A program made the position numbers and the translations under genes. A stretch of DNA of 64,000 nt from Pusillimonas minor (GTDB taxonomy: Bacteria; Pseudomonadota; Gammaproteobacteria; Burkholderiales; Burkholderiaceae_B): contig NZ_JACJUU010000001.1 in the NCBI RefSeq assembly GCF_014237865.1, positions 186,001 to 250,000 on the forward strand, written 5' to 3'. Each line of letters begins with the position of its first letter. Position 1 is the first letter of the stretch. Below are positions 47,120-53,691 of this stretch, one piece after another. Under the pieces are notes generated by a model. It saw only the letters and a list, made by a program, of their open reading frames with translations, did no database searches and was not told the origin of the DNA.

Positions 47120-47587
47120 ATGATGCAAAAAATACTCATCCCGCTCGCGGTGTTTCTGGTTGTATTGATCGCGCTTACCTTTGGTGAAACCATCGGGCGC
47201 GAACTGCTGTCGTGGGTTCAGCACTTAACCGGGCTGGTACTGCATAATTTTGCCGACGTGTTTTACGCCGTTAAACACTACATTGACCAAAACACGACAA
47301 AAATTCTTATTGCGCTGGTCGTGACCATACCGATTAGTATCTGGTTGCTGCGCAACCACGGGCAAGCCCTGGTCAAACGCACCAGCCAACGCAAAATAGC
47401 CATCGTGCTGGCGGTGTTTTTAGGCTGGCTGGGTGCGCATCGCTTTTACCTGGGCCAAATTGGTTGGGGTATTGTTTACCTGGTTATTTTCTGGGTCTTC
47501 GCGCCCTTGGTGGTCATCATTGGCCTTGTTGATGCCATTCGTTATTTTTTCATGACCGAAGAAGAGTTCACCCCCTTGCGTCAATAG
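47120..47587 (+). CDS. TM2-domain membrane protein
   Basis: 155 residues from the tandem ATG ATG at 47120. Three or four membrane segments (ILIPLAVFLVVLIALTF; ILIALVVTIPISIWLL; then the TM2 module). The C-terminal TM2 domain is clear: KIAIVLAVFLGWLGAHRFYL GQIGWGIVYLVIFW followed by IIGLVDAIRYFFM. Function of TM2 proteins in bacteria is mostly unknown; the N-terminal half has no recognised family. Confidence 0.8.
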   Translation: MMQKILIPLAVFLVVLIALTFGETIGRELLSWVQHLTGLVLHNFADVFYAVKHYIDQNTTKILIALVVTIPISIWLLRNHGQALVKRTSQRKIAIVLAVFLGWLGAHRFYLGQIGWGIVYLVIFWVFAPLVVIIGLVDAIRYFFMTEEEFTPLRQ

Positions 47588-47675
47588 ACTCTGGCAAACC
47601 CCGATACATTTCTGACAACAATATCTATACAGTATGTGTCCAACCTTGCTAAGCGATTCCCCAAAAAGGCCAGCC

Positions 47676-47834
47676 ATGATTATGGTTTTACCGTTCATCA
47701 CACTTACCATTGCCATCTGGCTGGGCATGGCCGGCCGCCGTGCAGCTTGCATATGGGCCTGGGTCGTCAGTTTTGTCATTTTTGCCGCGTGGTGCAATTT
47801 TCACATAACCGACCCGCTCGGTTTGTCGTTGTAA
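47676..47834 (+). CDS. Small DUF5993-like membrane peptide next to dsbB
   Basis: 52 residues from MIMVLPFITLTIAIWLGMAG; a longer frame begins at 47634 but without family resemblance. Two hydrophobic helices and the C-terminal pattern FHITDPLGLSL resemble the DUF5993 family, small membrane peptides found beside dsbB in other proteobacteria. It stops 9 bp before dsbB. A helper or accessory role for DsbB is inference from linkage. Confidence 0.7.
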   Translation: MIMVLPFITLTIAIWLGMAGRRAACIWAWVVSFVIFAAWCNFHITDPLGLSL

Positions 47835-47843
47835 GGCGGCCCC

Positions 47844-48416
47844 ATGAAAAGCTATCAGGCCAGCGCCGCGTTTACGCTTCCCCGGTTTCTTAACACCCTT
47901 GGGCTGGCTGGCATTTGTGTCGTGCTGGGTTTTGCCTTTGCCTGGCAATTCGCCTACAACGAACTGCCCTGCCCGCTGTGCCTCTTGCAACGTGTCGCGT
48001 TCATCCTTGTCGGTGTGGGGTTTTTGCTCAACGCCCGGTTCGGTTCGTCGCCGCTGCACTACGGGGTCATTATCTTGTCGGCGCTGGGCGGCGCCTTTGC
48101 TGCCGGCCGGCAAACACTGTTGCATATTGGCCCGGGCGACGCCGGCTATGGCAGCCCCTTCCTGGGCCTGCATTTTTATACCTGGGCGTTTGTCGCCTTC
48201 GTGTTAATCATTATTTTTTGCGCGCTTCTTTTAATGATCGACCGCGCGCAAAGCGTACTGTCCAGCAGCGCCTCGCCCAACGTTTTCGTCAGGTTGGTCA
48301 TGTGGGTTTTCTTGTTGCTGGTTGCGGCAAATGGTGTGTCTACACTTTTAGAATGCGGCTTTGGCGCCTGCCCCGACAACCCCACCAACTACTTGTGGCT
48401 TAAGCAAACCCTATAA
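47844..48416 (+). CDS. dsbB: Disulfide bond formation protein DsbB
   Basis: 190 residues, five hydrophobic segments. The first active-site pair is CPLC in AYNELPCPLCLLQRV, matching the DsbB CVLC site followed by an Arg. No cysteine pair is present in the loop after HIGPGDAGYGSP, where E. coli DsbB has Cys104/Cys130. Instead a C-x4-C pair follows the last helix (LLECGFGACPDNP). DsbB re-oxidises DsbA with quinone; this one belongs to a subfamily with a different second pair. Confidence 0.85.
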   Translation: MKSYQASAAFTLPRFLNTLGLAGICVVLGFAFAWQFAYNELPCPLCLLQRVAFILVGVGFLLNARFGSSPLHYGVIILSALGGAFAAGRQTLLHIGPGDAGYGSPFLGLHFYTWAFVAFVLIIIFCALLLMIDRAQSVLSSSASPNVFVRLVMWVFLLLVAANGVSTLLECGFGACPDNPTNYLWLKQTL

Positions 48417-48430
48417 CGACAAAGGTCAGC

Positions 48431-48619
48431 ATGGAAACAAAAACTGCGCGCCTCACCGTATTGCTCGACCCAAGAAAAAAAGAAGCATTCGAACAACTCT
48501 GTGCCAGCCAGGACCTGACACCCTCACAAGTTGTTCGGCAGCTTATTCGGGGTTACCTGGCCGAACACGGCGTTAACTATCTGGCCGAAACAGATCCGCC
48601 AAAGAAGACACAACACTAA
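48431..48619 (+). CDS. Ribbon-helix-helix protein (CopG/Arc-like)
   Basis: 62 residues. TARLTVLLDPRKKEAFEQLC (strand and first helix) followed by SQDLTPSQVVRQLIRGYLAE fits the ribbon-helix-helix DNA-binding fold. It starts 14 bp after dsbB, and its last 47 bp overlap the 3' end of the convergent SulP gene. No toxin partner is adjacent, so it may be a stand-alone regulator. Target unknown. Confidence 0.65.
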   Translation: METKTARLTVLLDPRKKEAFEQLCASQDLTPSQVVRQLIRGYLAEHGVNYLAETDPPKKTQH

Positions 48620-50204
48620 CCCCAGTTAAAGACGGCAAACCCATTTTCTTGATTTTTTCGCCGACGCGCACGTTGGCTTCGGCCAGCAAAACAGTTGCCC
48701 CTACCGTCGTCATGCGGCGCACCTGGCCTTCCAGGGCATGCAGCCCGGTAGCATCAATAAACGGCACCCGCCCCAACCGGATCACAATCGTTTCGCCCGC
48801 CACCGGCTTGTGCCCCGAAAAGCCATCGGCAAAGGCATCTGAGGCGCCGTAAAACAAGGGCCCTTCGACCGAATAAACCTGCACGCCGGGCAACACCCGA
48901 GACTCGGCAACCCCGAAGTCACGCGCCAGTTGCGCCGACGACTGCCGCGTGACAGTTACGCTGTCGGCCATGCGCCGTAAAAAATGCAGCATGGCCACCA
49001 CCACACCAATATTTACAGCTACCACCAGGTCGGCAAACACCGTCAGTGCAAATGTCAGCAACAAAATGACCACATCGGCCCGTGGTGCCCGCTTTACCAA
49101 GCGCACAAAATGGGGCAGTTCGCTCATGTTCCAGGCCACCACAAACAATATGGCCGCCAGTGTGGCTAACGGTACATTTTTTGCGTATGGGGCCAAAAAC
49201 AGAATAATCAGTACCAGCGTGACGCAATGGACAATGCCTGCCAGCGGGCTGTTGCCCCCATTGCGGATATTGGTCGCCGTACGGGCAATCGCGCCCGTTG
49301 CCGCAAAGCCGCCAAACAAAGGTGCGGCCATATTGGCCAGACCCTGCCCGATCAATTCTTGATTAGAGTTATGACGCGACCCCGACATCCCGTCGGCCAC
49401 CACCGCCGATAAAAGCGACTCGATGGCGCCGAGCATGGCAATGGCAAACGCCGGCCCGATCAGCTCGACCATGCGCAGCAACGTAATGTCGGGCCAGTCG
49501 AATGTGGGCAGGCCTCGGGGCAGTTCGCCGAAAACGCTGCCAATGGTTGGCACGCCCTGAAACTGAAACACCGACTGCAGCGTTGTCATGGCCACCAAAG
49601 CAACCAGCGGGCCAGGTATTTTTGAAAAGCGCGGCACCCGGGGAATAATCAACAACAGCGCCAGCGATACAACGCCAAAAAGTGTCGCAACCGGGCTAAG
49701 GCTGGGTAATGCCTGCAGCATCTGCAAAACTTTCTGATGAAAGTGTCCTTCGGGCGTTATGGGCAGACCAAAGAAGTCTTTCCATTGACCTACCCAGATA
49801 ATGACGCCGATACCCGCGGTAAACCCCACGATGACGGGCTGCGGAATAAACCTGATGACGGCGCCCAGCCGGGCAACCCCCAGCAAGAGCAGAATAACCC
49901 CGGCCATCAAGGTGGCAATCTGCAACCCCTGAATGCCGTGTGTTGCCACAATACCCGACAAAATGACAATAAAAGCACCGGTAGGCCCGGCTATCTGGAC
50001 GCGACTCCCCCCAAAAACCGAGACCAGCAAACCGGCAACAATGGCCGTGTACAACCCCTGTTCGGGCTTGGCGCCGCTGGCTATTGCAAACGCCATGGCA
50101 AGCGGCAACGCCACCACACCCACAATGACGCCGGCCACAATATTGGGCAGCCAGTGGGACCGGTCGAGCAGCCCGGATCGATAAGCCTCGAGCAATGCAA
50201 ACAT
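48573..50204 (-). CDS. SulP-family inorganic anion transporter with STAS domain
   Basis: 543 residues from the ATG at 50204, which follows a strong GGAGGGG ribosome-binding site. Eleven or so membrane segments with the SulP opening SHWLPNIVAGVIVGVVALPL AMAFAIASGAKPEQGLYTAI and RVQIAGPTGAFIVI. The STAS domain occupies residues about 425-540 (VYSVEGPLFYGASDAFADGF, RVPFIDATGLHALEGQVRRM). The family carries sulfate, bicarbonate or dicarboxylates; the substrate here cannot be told. Confidence 0.92.
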   Translation of the reverse strand: MFALLEAYRSGLLDRSHWLPNIVAGVIVGVVALPLAMAFAIASGAKPEQGLYTAIVAGLLVSVFGGSRVQIAGPTGAFIVILSGIVATHGIQGLQIATLMAGVILLLLGVARLGAVIRFIPQPVIVGFTAGIGVIIWVGQWKDFFGLPITPEGHFHQKVLQMLQALPSLSPVATLFGVVSLALLLIIPRVPRFSKIPGPLVALVAMTTLQSVFQFQGVPTIGSVFGELPRGLPTFDWPDITLLRMVELIGPAFAIAMLGAIESLLSAVVADGMSGSRHNSNQELIGQGLANMAAPLFGGFAATGAIARTATNIRNGGNSPLAGIVHCVTLVLIILFLAPYAKNVPLATLAAILFVVAWNMSELPHFVRLVKRAPRADVVILLLTFALTVFADLVVAVNIGVVVAMLHFLRRMADSVTVTRQSSAQLARDFGVAESRVLPGVQVYSVEGPLFYGASDAFADGFSGHKPVAGETIVIRLGRVPFIDATGLHALEGQVRRMTTVGATVLLAEANVRVGEKIKKMGLPSLTGVSVVSSLADLFRPDS

Positions 50205-50405
50205 GGCCCCTCCGCTAAAAAGCAAATTGAATCAATATGCCGAATATTATAATTTGATGATAATTAAATTACCCTAAAAGCCTGTTTCATAGGCCTTACT
50301 GCATAAAACGATTCCATCTCCGTCGCTATCGCTTTACAGATTTAACTTCATGGCGACGAAAAAAACTACAATGTTCAGCTTGTTAATTCTTTACCCGAGA
50401 CAACA

Positions 50406-50819
50406 GTGAGAAAAGTAGTCGCCGGCAAACTGCATGGCATTCATGTCACAGGCGCCGATCTTGAATACCACGGTTCTATTACGCTTGACCCCGACCACTG
50501 CGAAGCGGCGGGCATTTTGCCCATGGAGTTCGTGGACATCTGGAACAAGCACTCCGGTGCGCGTATCAGCACCTACGTCATTTATGGCGAACGGGGCTCG
50601 CAATGTTGCATTTTGAACGGTGCGGCGGCCCGCACCTGCCAAAAGGGCGACGAGATCATCATTTGCAACGCGGTTTACGTGACCGAGCAAGAGCTGGAGC
50701 ACATCAAACCTGTCGTCCTGACCTTCCACCCCGACAACTCCATCAACGAGCGCCTGGGCTACGACGTCAGCCGCGACGAACACAATCGTCTGGCATTCAA
50801 CATCATCAAATTCGACTAG
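50406..50819 (+). CDS. panD: Aspartate 1-decarboxylase PanD
   Basis: 137 residues with a GTG start. Pyruvoyl enzyme making beta-alanine for pantothenate and CoA. The self-cleavage site is Gly-Ser in [10 protein letters not shown] (about residues 23-24), which leaves the pyruvoyl group on the new alpha chain. The catalytic-site pattern [22 protein letters not shown] follows. The C-terminal part ([20 protein letters not shown]) is extended relative to E. coli PanD (126 residues). No panB/panC is adjacent. Confidence 0.9.
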   Translation: MRKVVAGKLHGIHVTGADLEYHGSITLDPDHCEAAGILPMEFVDIWNKHSGARISTYVIYGERGSQCCILNGAAARTCQKGDEIIICNAVYVTEQELEHIKPVVLTFHPDNSINERLGYDVSRDEHNRLAFNIIKFD

Positions 50820-50857
50820 GCTGGCTTTTTTACACAGAGCCAGTACAATTTGGCGCT

Positions 50858-50933
50858 TCGCTGGGGGTGCCGCAATTTGCGGCTGAGATAGTCCCTTTGA
50901 ACCTGTTGAGATAATCCTCGCGCAGGAAAGCGA
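50858..50933 (+). ncRNA. TPP (thiamine pyrophosphate) riboswitch
   Basis: Contains the conserved THI-box elements in order: GGGGTGC (50864-50870), hairpin GCCGC-AATTT-GCGGC, CTGAGA (50883-50888), CCC-TTTGAACCTG (50893-50905) and the closing GCAGGAAAGCGA. P1 forms from TCGCT (50858-50862) and AGCGA (50929-50933). It sits 76 bp upstream of the CytX-type permease, the expected target. A small hairpin CGTCA/TGACG just downstream may belong to the expression platform. Confidence 0.93.
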
Positions 50934-51009
50934 CGTCAACGCTGACGCTCGAAGTCCATCCCGATTTTCAGTCAGCCTGTTTGTCGCCCCTGCCTTTTTT
51001 GGGTCTGCC

Positions 51010-52278
51010 ATGACAAACAGTTCTACGCCTCATAATCAGGCACTTACACCTATACCTCAATCCGACCGCGTTTTTGGCTGGCACGAGCACGCCTCGCTCT
51101 GGTTCAGCCTGGGGGTCGGTCTGCTTGTAATGCAGGTAGGTGCTTACCTTGTGCCGGCTATTGGCACCAAAGATGCCGTGACGGCCATTTTGCTGGGTTC
51201 GATTGTGGGCTCGGGCTTGCTGGCCTGGGTTGCGCGCACCGGGTGCAACTCGGGGCTTTCCAGTGCGGGGCTGATCCACTGCACCTACGGCAACGCGTTC
51301 GCCCGCCTGCCCGTCTTGCTCAATATTATTCAGCTTCTGGGCTGGACGACATTCGAGCTTGTCATCATGCGCGAGGGCACTACCGCCATTACCCGGCAGG
51401 CCTTTGGCATTGACCTGAGCGGGCCGCTGGGCATCGTGCTGGTGACGTTGTTCTGGGGTGCCATCCTGATGGCATTGCTCGCCGGCTCAATGATCACGCT
51501 CGTTCGCAAATTCATCAGCCGCTTTGGTCTACCCCTGGTTGTGCTGTCGCTTATCTGGCTAAGCTGGCAATTTCTGGGGCAATTGCAAGCTCAGGGCTTC
51601 GAGGCCATGTGGAACCGGCCAGGAAACGGCTCGATGGGTCTGTTTTCTGCCATGGACCTGGTGATTGCCATGCCGGTGTCGTGGCTGCCCCTCGTGGCCG
51701 ACTATGCCCGCCACGGCCGCAGCGGCCGGGGCGCCATGGGCGGCACGTGGCTGGGCTACACCATTGCCAATATCTGGTGTTATGCATTGGGTGTGGTCGT
51801 GGTCAGCGTAGCCGAACCCAATACCAGCCTGGTCAGCGCCTTGCTGCTGGCGCAAGGCGGCCTGATCGCACTTGGCCTGATCATGATTGACGAGCTCGAC
51901 AATGCATACGGCGACCTGTATTCGGGCTCGGTATCCACGCACAGCCTGATGCCACGCTGGAGCATCCGCAGATGGGGCTTGACGCTGGCCGTTGTCAGCA
52001 TGGTGCTGGCCACACTGCTGCCCATGCACACACTCGAACCCTTCCTGCTGATGTTGAGCTCGGTATTTGTGCCGCTATATGGCGTCATTTTGGGCCGCCA
52101 GGGCTTTGTAAAGTCTGAATTGCGCCCGGATGGTCGCGCCATAGACTGGACAGCCGCCGCGTTATGGATTTTGGGGATTGCCTGCTATCACGGCATTGGC
52201 CAATGGGCACCCGGGTTCGGTTCGGCATTGCCGACGCTGGCCATTACCTTTACGTTGGCTGCACTGACCCGAAAATAA
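51010..52278 (+). CDS. cytX: Putative hydroxymethylpyrimidine transporter CytX
   Basis: 422 residues, about 12 membrane segments, purine-cytosine permease (NCS1) family: LWFSLGVGLLVMQVGAYLVP, then LLGSIVGSGLLAWVARTGCN SGLSSAGLIHCTYGNAFARL PVLLNIIQLLGWTTFE. The TPP riboswitch in its leader marks it as a thiamine-precursor (HMP) transporter, as in other CytX genes. Expression should fall when TPP is abundant. It is followed by a strong terminator. Confidence 0.9.
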   Translation: MTNSSTPHNQALTPIPQSDRVFGWHEHASLWFSLGVGLLVMQVGAYLVPAIGTKDAVTAILLGSIVGSGLLAWVARTGCNSGLSSAGLIHCTYGNAFARLPVLLNIIQLLGWTTFELVIMREGTTAITRQAFGIDLSGPLGIVLVTLFWGAILMALLAGSMITLVRKFISRFGLPLVVLSLIWLSWQFLGQLQAQGFEAMWNRPGNGSMGLFSAMDLVIAMPVSWLPLVADYARHGRSGRGAMGGTWLGYTIANIWCYALGVVVVSVAEPNTSLVSALLLAQGGLIALGLIMIDELDNAYGDLYSGSVSTHSLMPRWSIRRWGLTLAVVSMVLATLLPMHTLEPFLLMLSSVFVPLYGVILGRQGFVKSELRPDGRAIDWTAAALWILGIACYHGIGQWAPGFGSALPTLAITFTLAALTRK

Positions 52279-52286
52279 GTGCAACA

Positions 52287-52316
52287 GGCGCATTTGTAAC
52301 AATGCGCCATTTTTTT
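52287..52316 (+). terminator. Rho-independent terminator of cytX
   Basis: GGCGCATT-TGTAAC-AATGCGCC is an 8-bp stem with a 6-nt loop, followed by ATTTTTTT. It begins 9 bp after the cytX stop. Confidence 0.9.
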
Positions 52317-52389
52317 GCATGATTTGATGAAGAAAGATACGCCTGACAGGCATACACTGGTGCTGTCCATAACAAACGGGAGGACTGTC

Positions 52390-53073
52390 ATGAAAATGTC
52401 TTCAGCATGGCGTGGCGCTGCGGCGGCACTGGCTATAGCCGGGTTACTGGCTACAGCCCCCGCCTCGGCCCAGGTGCCCGACTTCGTGCAAAATGGCCCT
52501 GGTGCCGGGCAAGGCAAGGGGCCAGGCAATGGCCAGGGGCGGGGTGGCCCGAATATACAAGGCACGCCCGGGCAAGGTCCTGGCGCGGGTCAAGGCAAAG
52601 GGCCGGGGTCTGGCCCGAAATACGGTAATGGTTCGGGCCAAGGCCCTGGTAGCGGCCCGGGCATGGGGCAAGGCAGCGGCCCCGGGTCGGCCAATGGCAT
52701 GGGCCAGGGCGGCGGGCGGCAAATGGGCCCAGGCACGCGCGGCGGCGCCGACATGTCAATACGCTTCAGTTTCAATGACGATCAGCGCCGGTATGCACAC
52801 GACTATTTCCGGGACATGTATCGTGCCGGCAACTGCCCGCCGGGCCTGGCCAAGAAAAACAACGGTTGCATGCCTCCGGGCCAGGCCAGGCAATGGCGAC
52901 GCGGTTACCCGCTAGGGGCCGATGTAATGTTCTATGAACTGGACGGCCCCCTGCTGGCCCGCATAGGCCCCCCGCCGTCAGGCCACCGCTACGTGCGGGT
53001 AGCGTCGGATATTTTGATGCTGGCCGTAGGCACCAACCTGGTGGTTGATGCCATTGAAAACCTGGGGCAGTAA
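52390..53073 (+). CDS. RcnB-like periplasmic protein with Gly/Gln-rich repeat
   Basis: 227 residues. Signal peptide ending APASAQ. Residues about 35-120 are a low-complexity Gly-Gln-Pro region (repeats such as GPGAGQGKGPG). The C-terminal domain holds CPPGLAKKNNGCMPPGQARQ WRRGYPL, then GHRYVRVASDILMLAVGTNL VVDAI, which matches the RcnB family of periplasmic nickel/cobalt homeostasis proteins. Metal function here is inference. Flanked by terminators, so monocistronic. Confidence 0.75.
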   Translation: MKMSSAWRGAAAALAIAGLLATAPASAQVPDFVQNGPGAGQGKGPGNGQGRGGPNIQGTPGQGPGAGQGKGPGSGPKYGNGSGQGPGSGPGMGQGSGPGSANGMGQGGGRQMGPGTRGGADMSIRFSFNDDQRRYAHDYFRDMYRAGNCPPGLAKKNNGCMPPGQARQWRRGYPLGADVMFYELDGPLLARIGPPPSGHRYVRVASDILMLAVGTNLVVDAIENLGQ

Positions 53074-53146
53074 ACGATACGGCTACCGCCGGTGCAAAAC
53101 AATGGCCATGAAGCCATGGCCATAAGCACCGACAACATCATGCCTT

Positions 53147-53521
53147 TTAACGGCCCGCCTGACGGGCCGTTTTGCCGCCCGCCATACCGACGTTAGTGCT
53201 TGGCATATCGATAAGCCACACACGCACGTCGTCTTCGGAAATACCGGTTGCCTCGTGAGCGCTTTTGCTTAAACCGGCAATAAGCGCTGCTTTTTGCTGC
53301 TCGGTGCGCCCTTCGATCATGTCGACACGGAAATTGATAGCGGGGGTGTCGAGCTTGCCTTCGGCAAGGTAGTGGCCGCCTGGCAATTCATGTAACATCA
53401 CGCGGACTGATTTCAAAGACGCCCCTACCGCTTCGATGACAGCATCGCTGGCCTTATGAAGCAAGGCTTTCTTTTGTTCTTGGCTAAAGCTTTGAGTGGC
53501 GGAAATAGTGATGAATGGCAT
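53147..53521 (-). CDS. Tandem-fused 4-oxalocrotonate tautomerase-like protein
   Basis: 124 residues from MPFITISATQSFSQEQKKAL. Two tautomerase modules in tandem: residues 2-58 (PFITIS..., SVRVMLHELPGGHYLAEG) and 60-124 (PAINFRVDMIEGRTEQQKAA, DVRVWLIDMPSTNVGMAGG). The first keeps the catalytic Pro at position 2 after Met removal; in the second the equivalent Pro60 is internal and cannot be an N-terminal base. Family members isomerise keto-enol substrates; the substrate is unknown. Divergent from the ABC exporter gene. Confidence 0.85.
   Translation of the reverse strand: MPFITISATQSFSQEQKKALLHKASDAVIEAVGASLKSVRVMLHELPGGHYLAEGKLDTPAINFRVDMIEGRTEQQKAALIAGLSKSAHEATGISEDDVRVWLIDMPSTNVGMAGGKTARQAGR
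53149..53173 (+). terminator. Terminator after the RcnB-like gene
   Basis: AACGGCCCG-CCTGA-CGGGCCGTT, a 9-bp stem followed by TT on the plus strand. It overlaps the last codons of the convergent tautomerase gene. Just before it, near 53102-53123, ATGGCCAT occurs twice around a 6-bp spacer. Confidence 0.65.
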
Positions 53522-53691
53522 GAACAACCCTTGTAGTGAATGATGACAGATCATTATCGCTGTCGTGATGCCAACCTGACAAGCATCGTCGCACAGCGCC
53601 CCAAAAGTCATTTTGCATGCTGGATAGCGGCAGCATCGAAGCACAATTTGTGCCTTATTAAATAACCACAACACCAAAGCGCAGGACGTGA

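Noticed and set aside
50821-50843. CTGGCT/AGCCAG hairpin after panD as a terminator
   Set aside because: The T-run lies in the loop rather than after the stem, so it lacks intrinsic-terminator layout.
52480-52750. CRISPR-like or tandem DNA repeat
   Set aside because: The repetition is an irregular Gly/Gln/Pro codon repeat within a coding sequence, without constant spacers.
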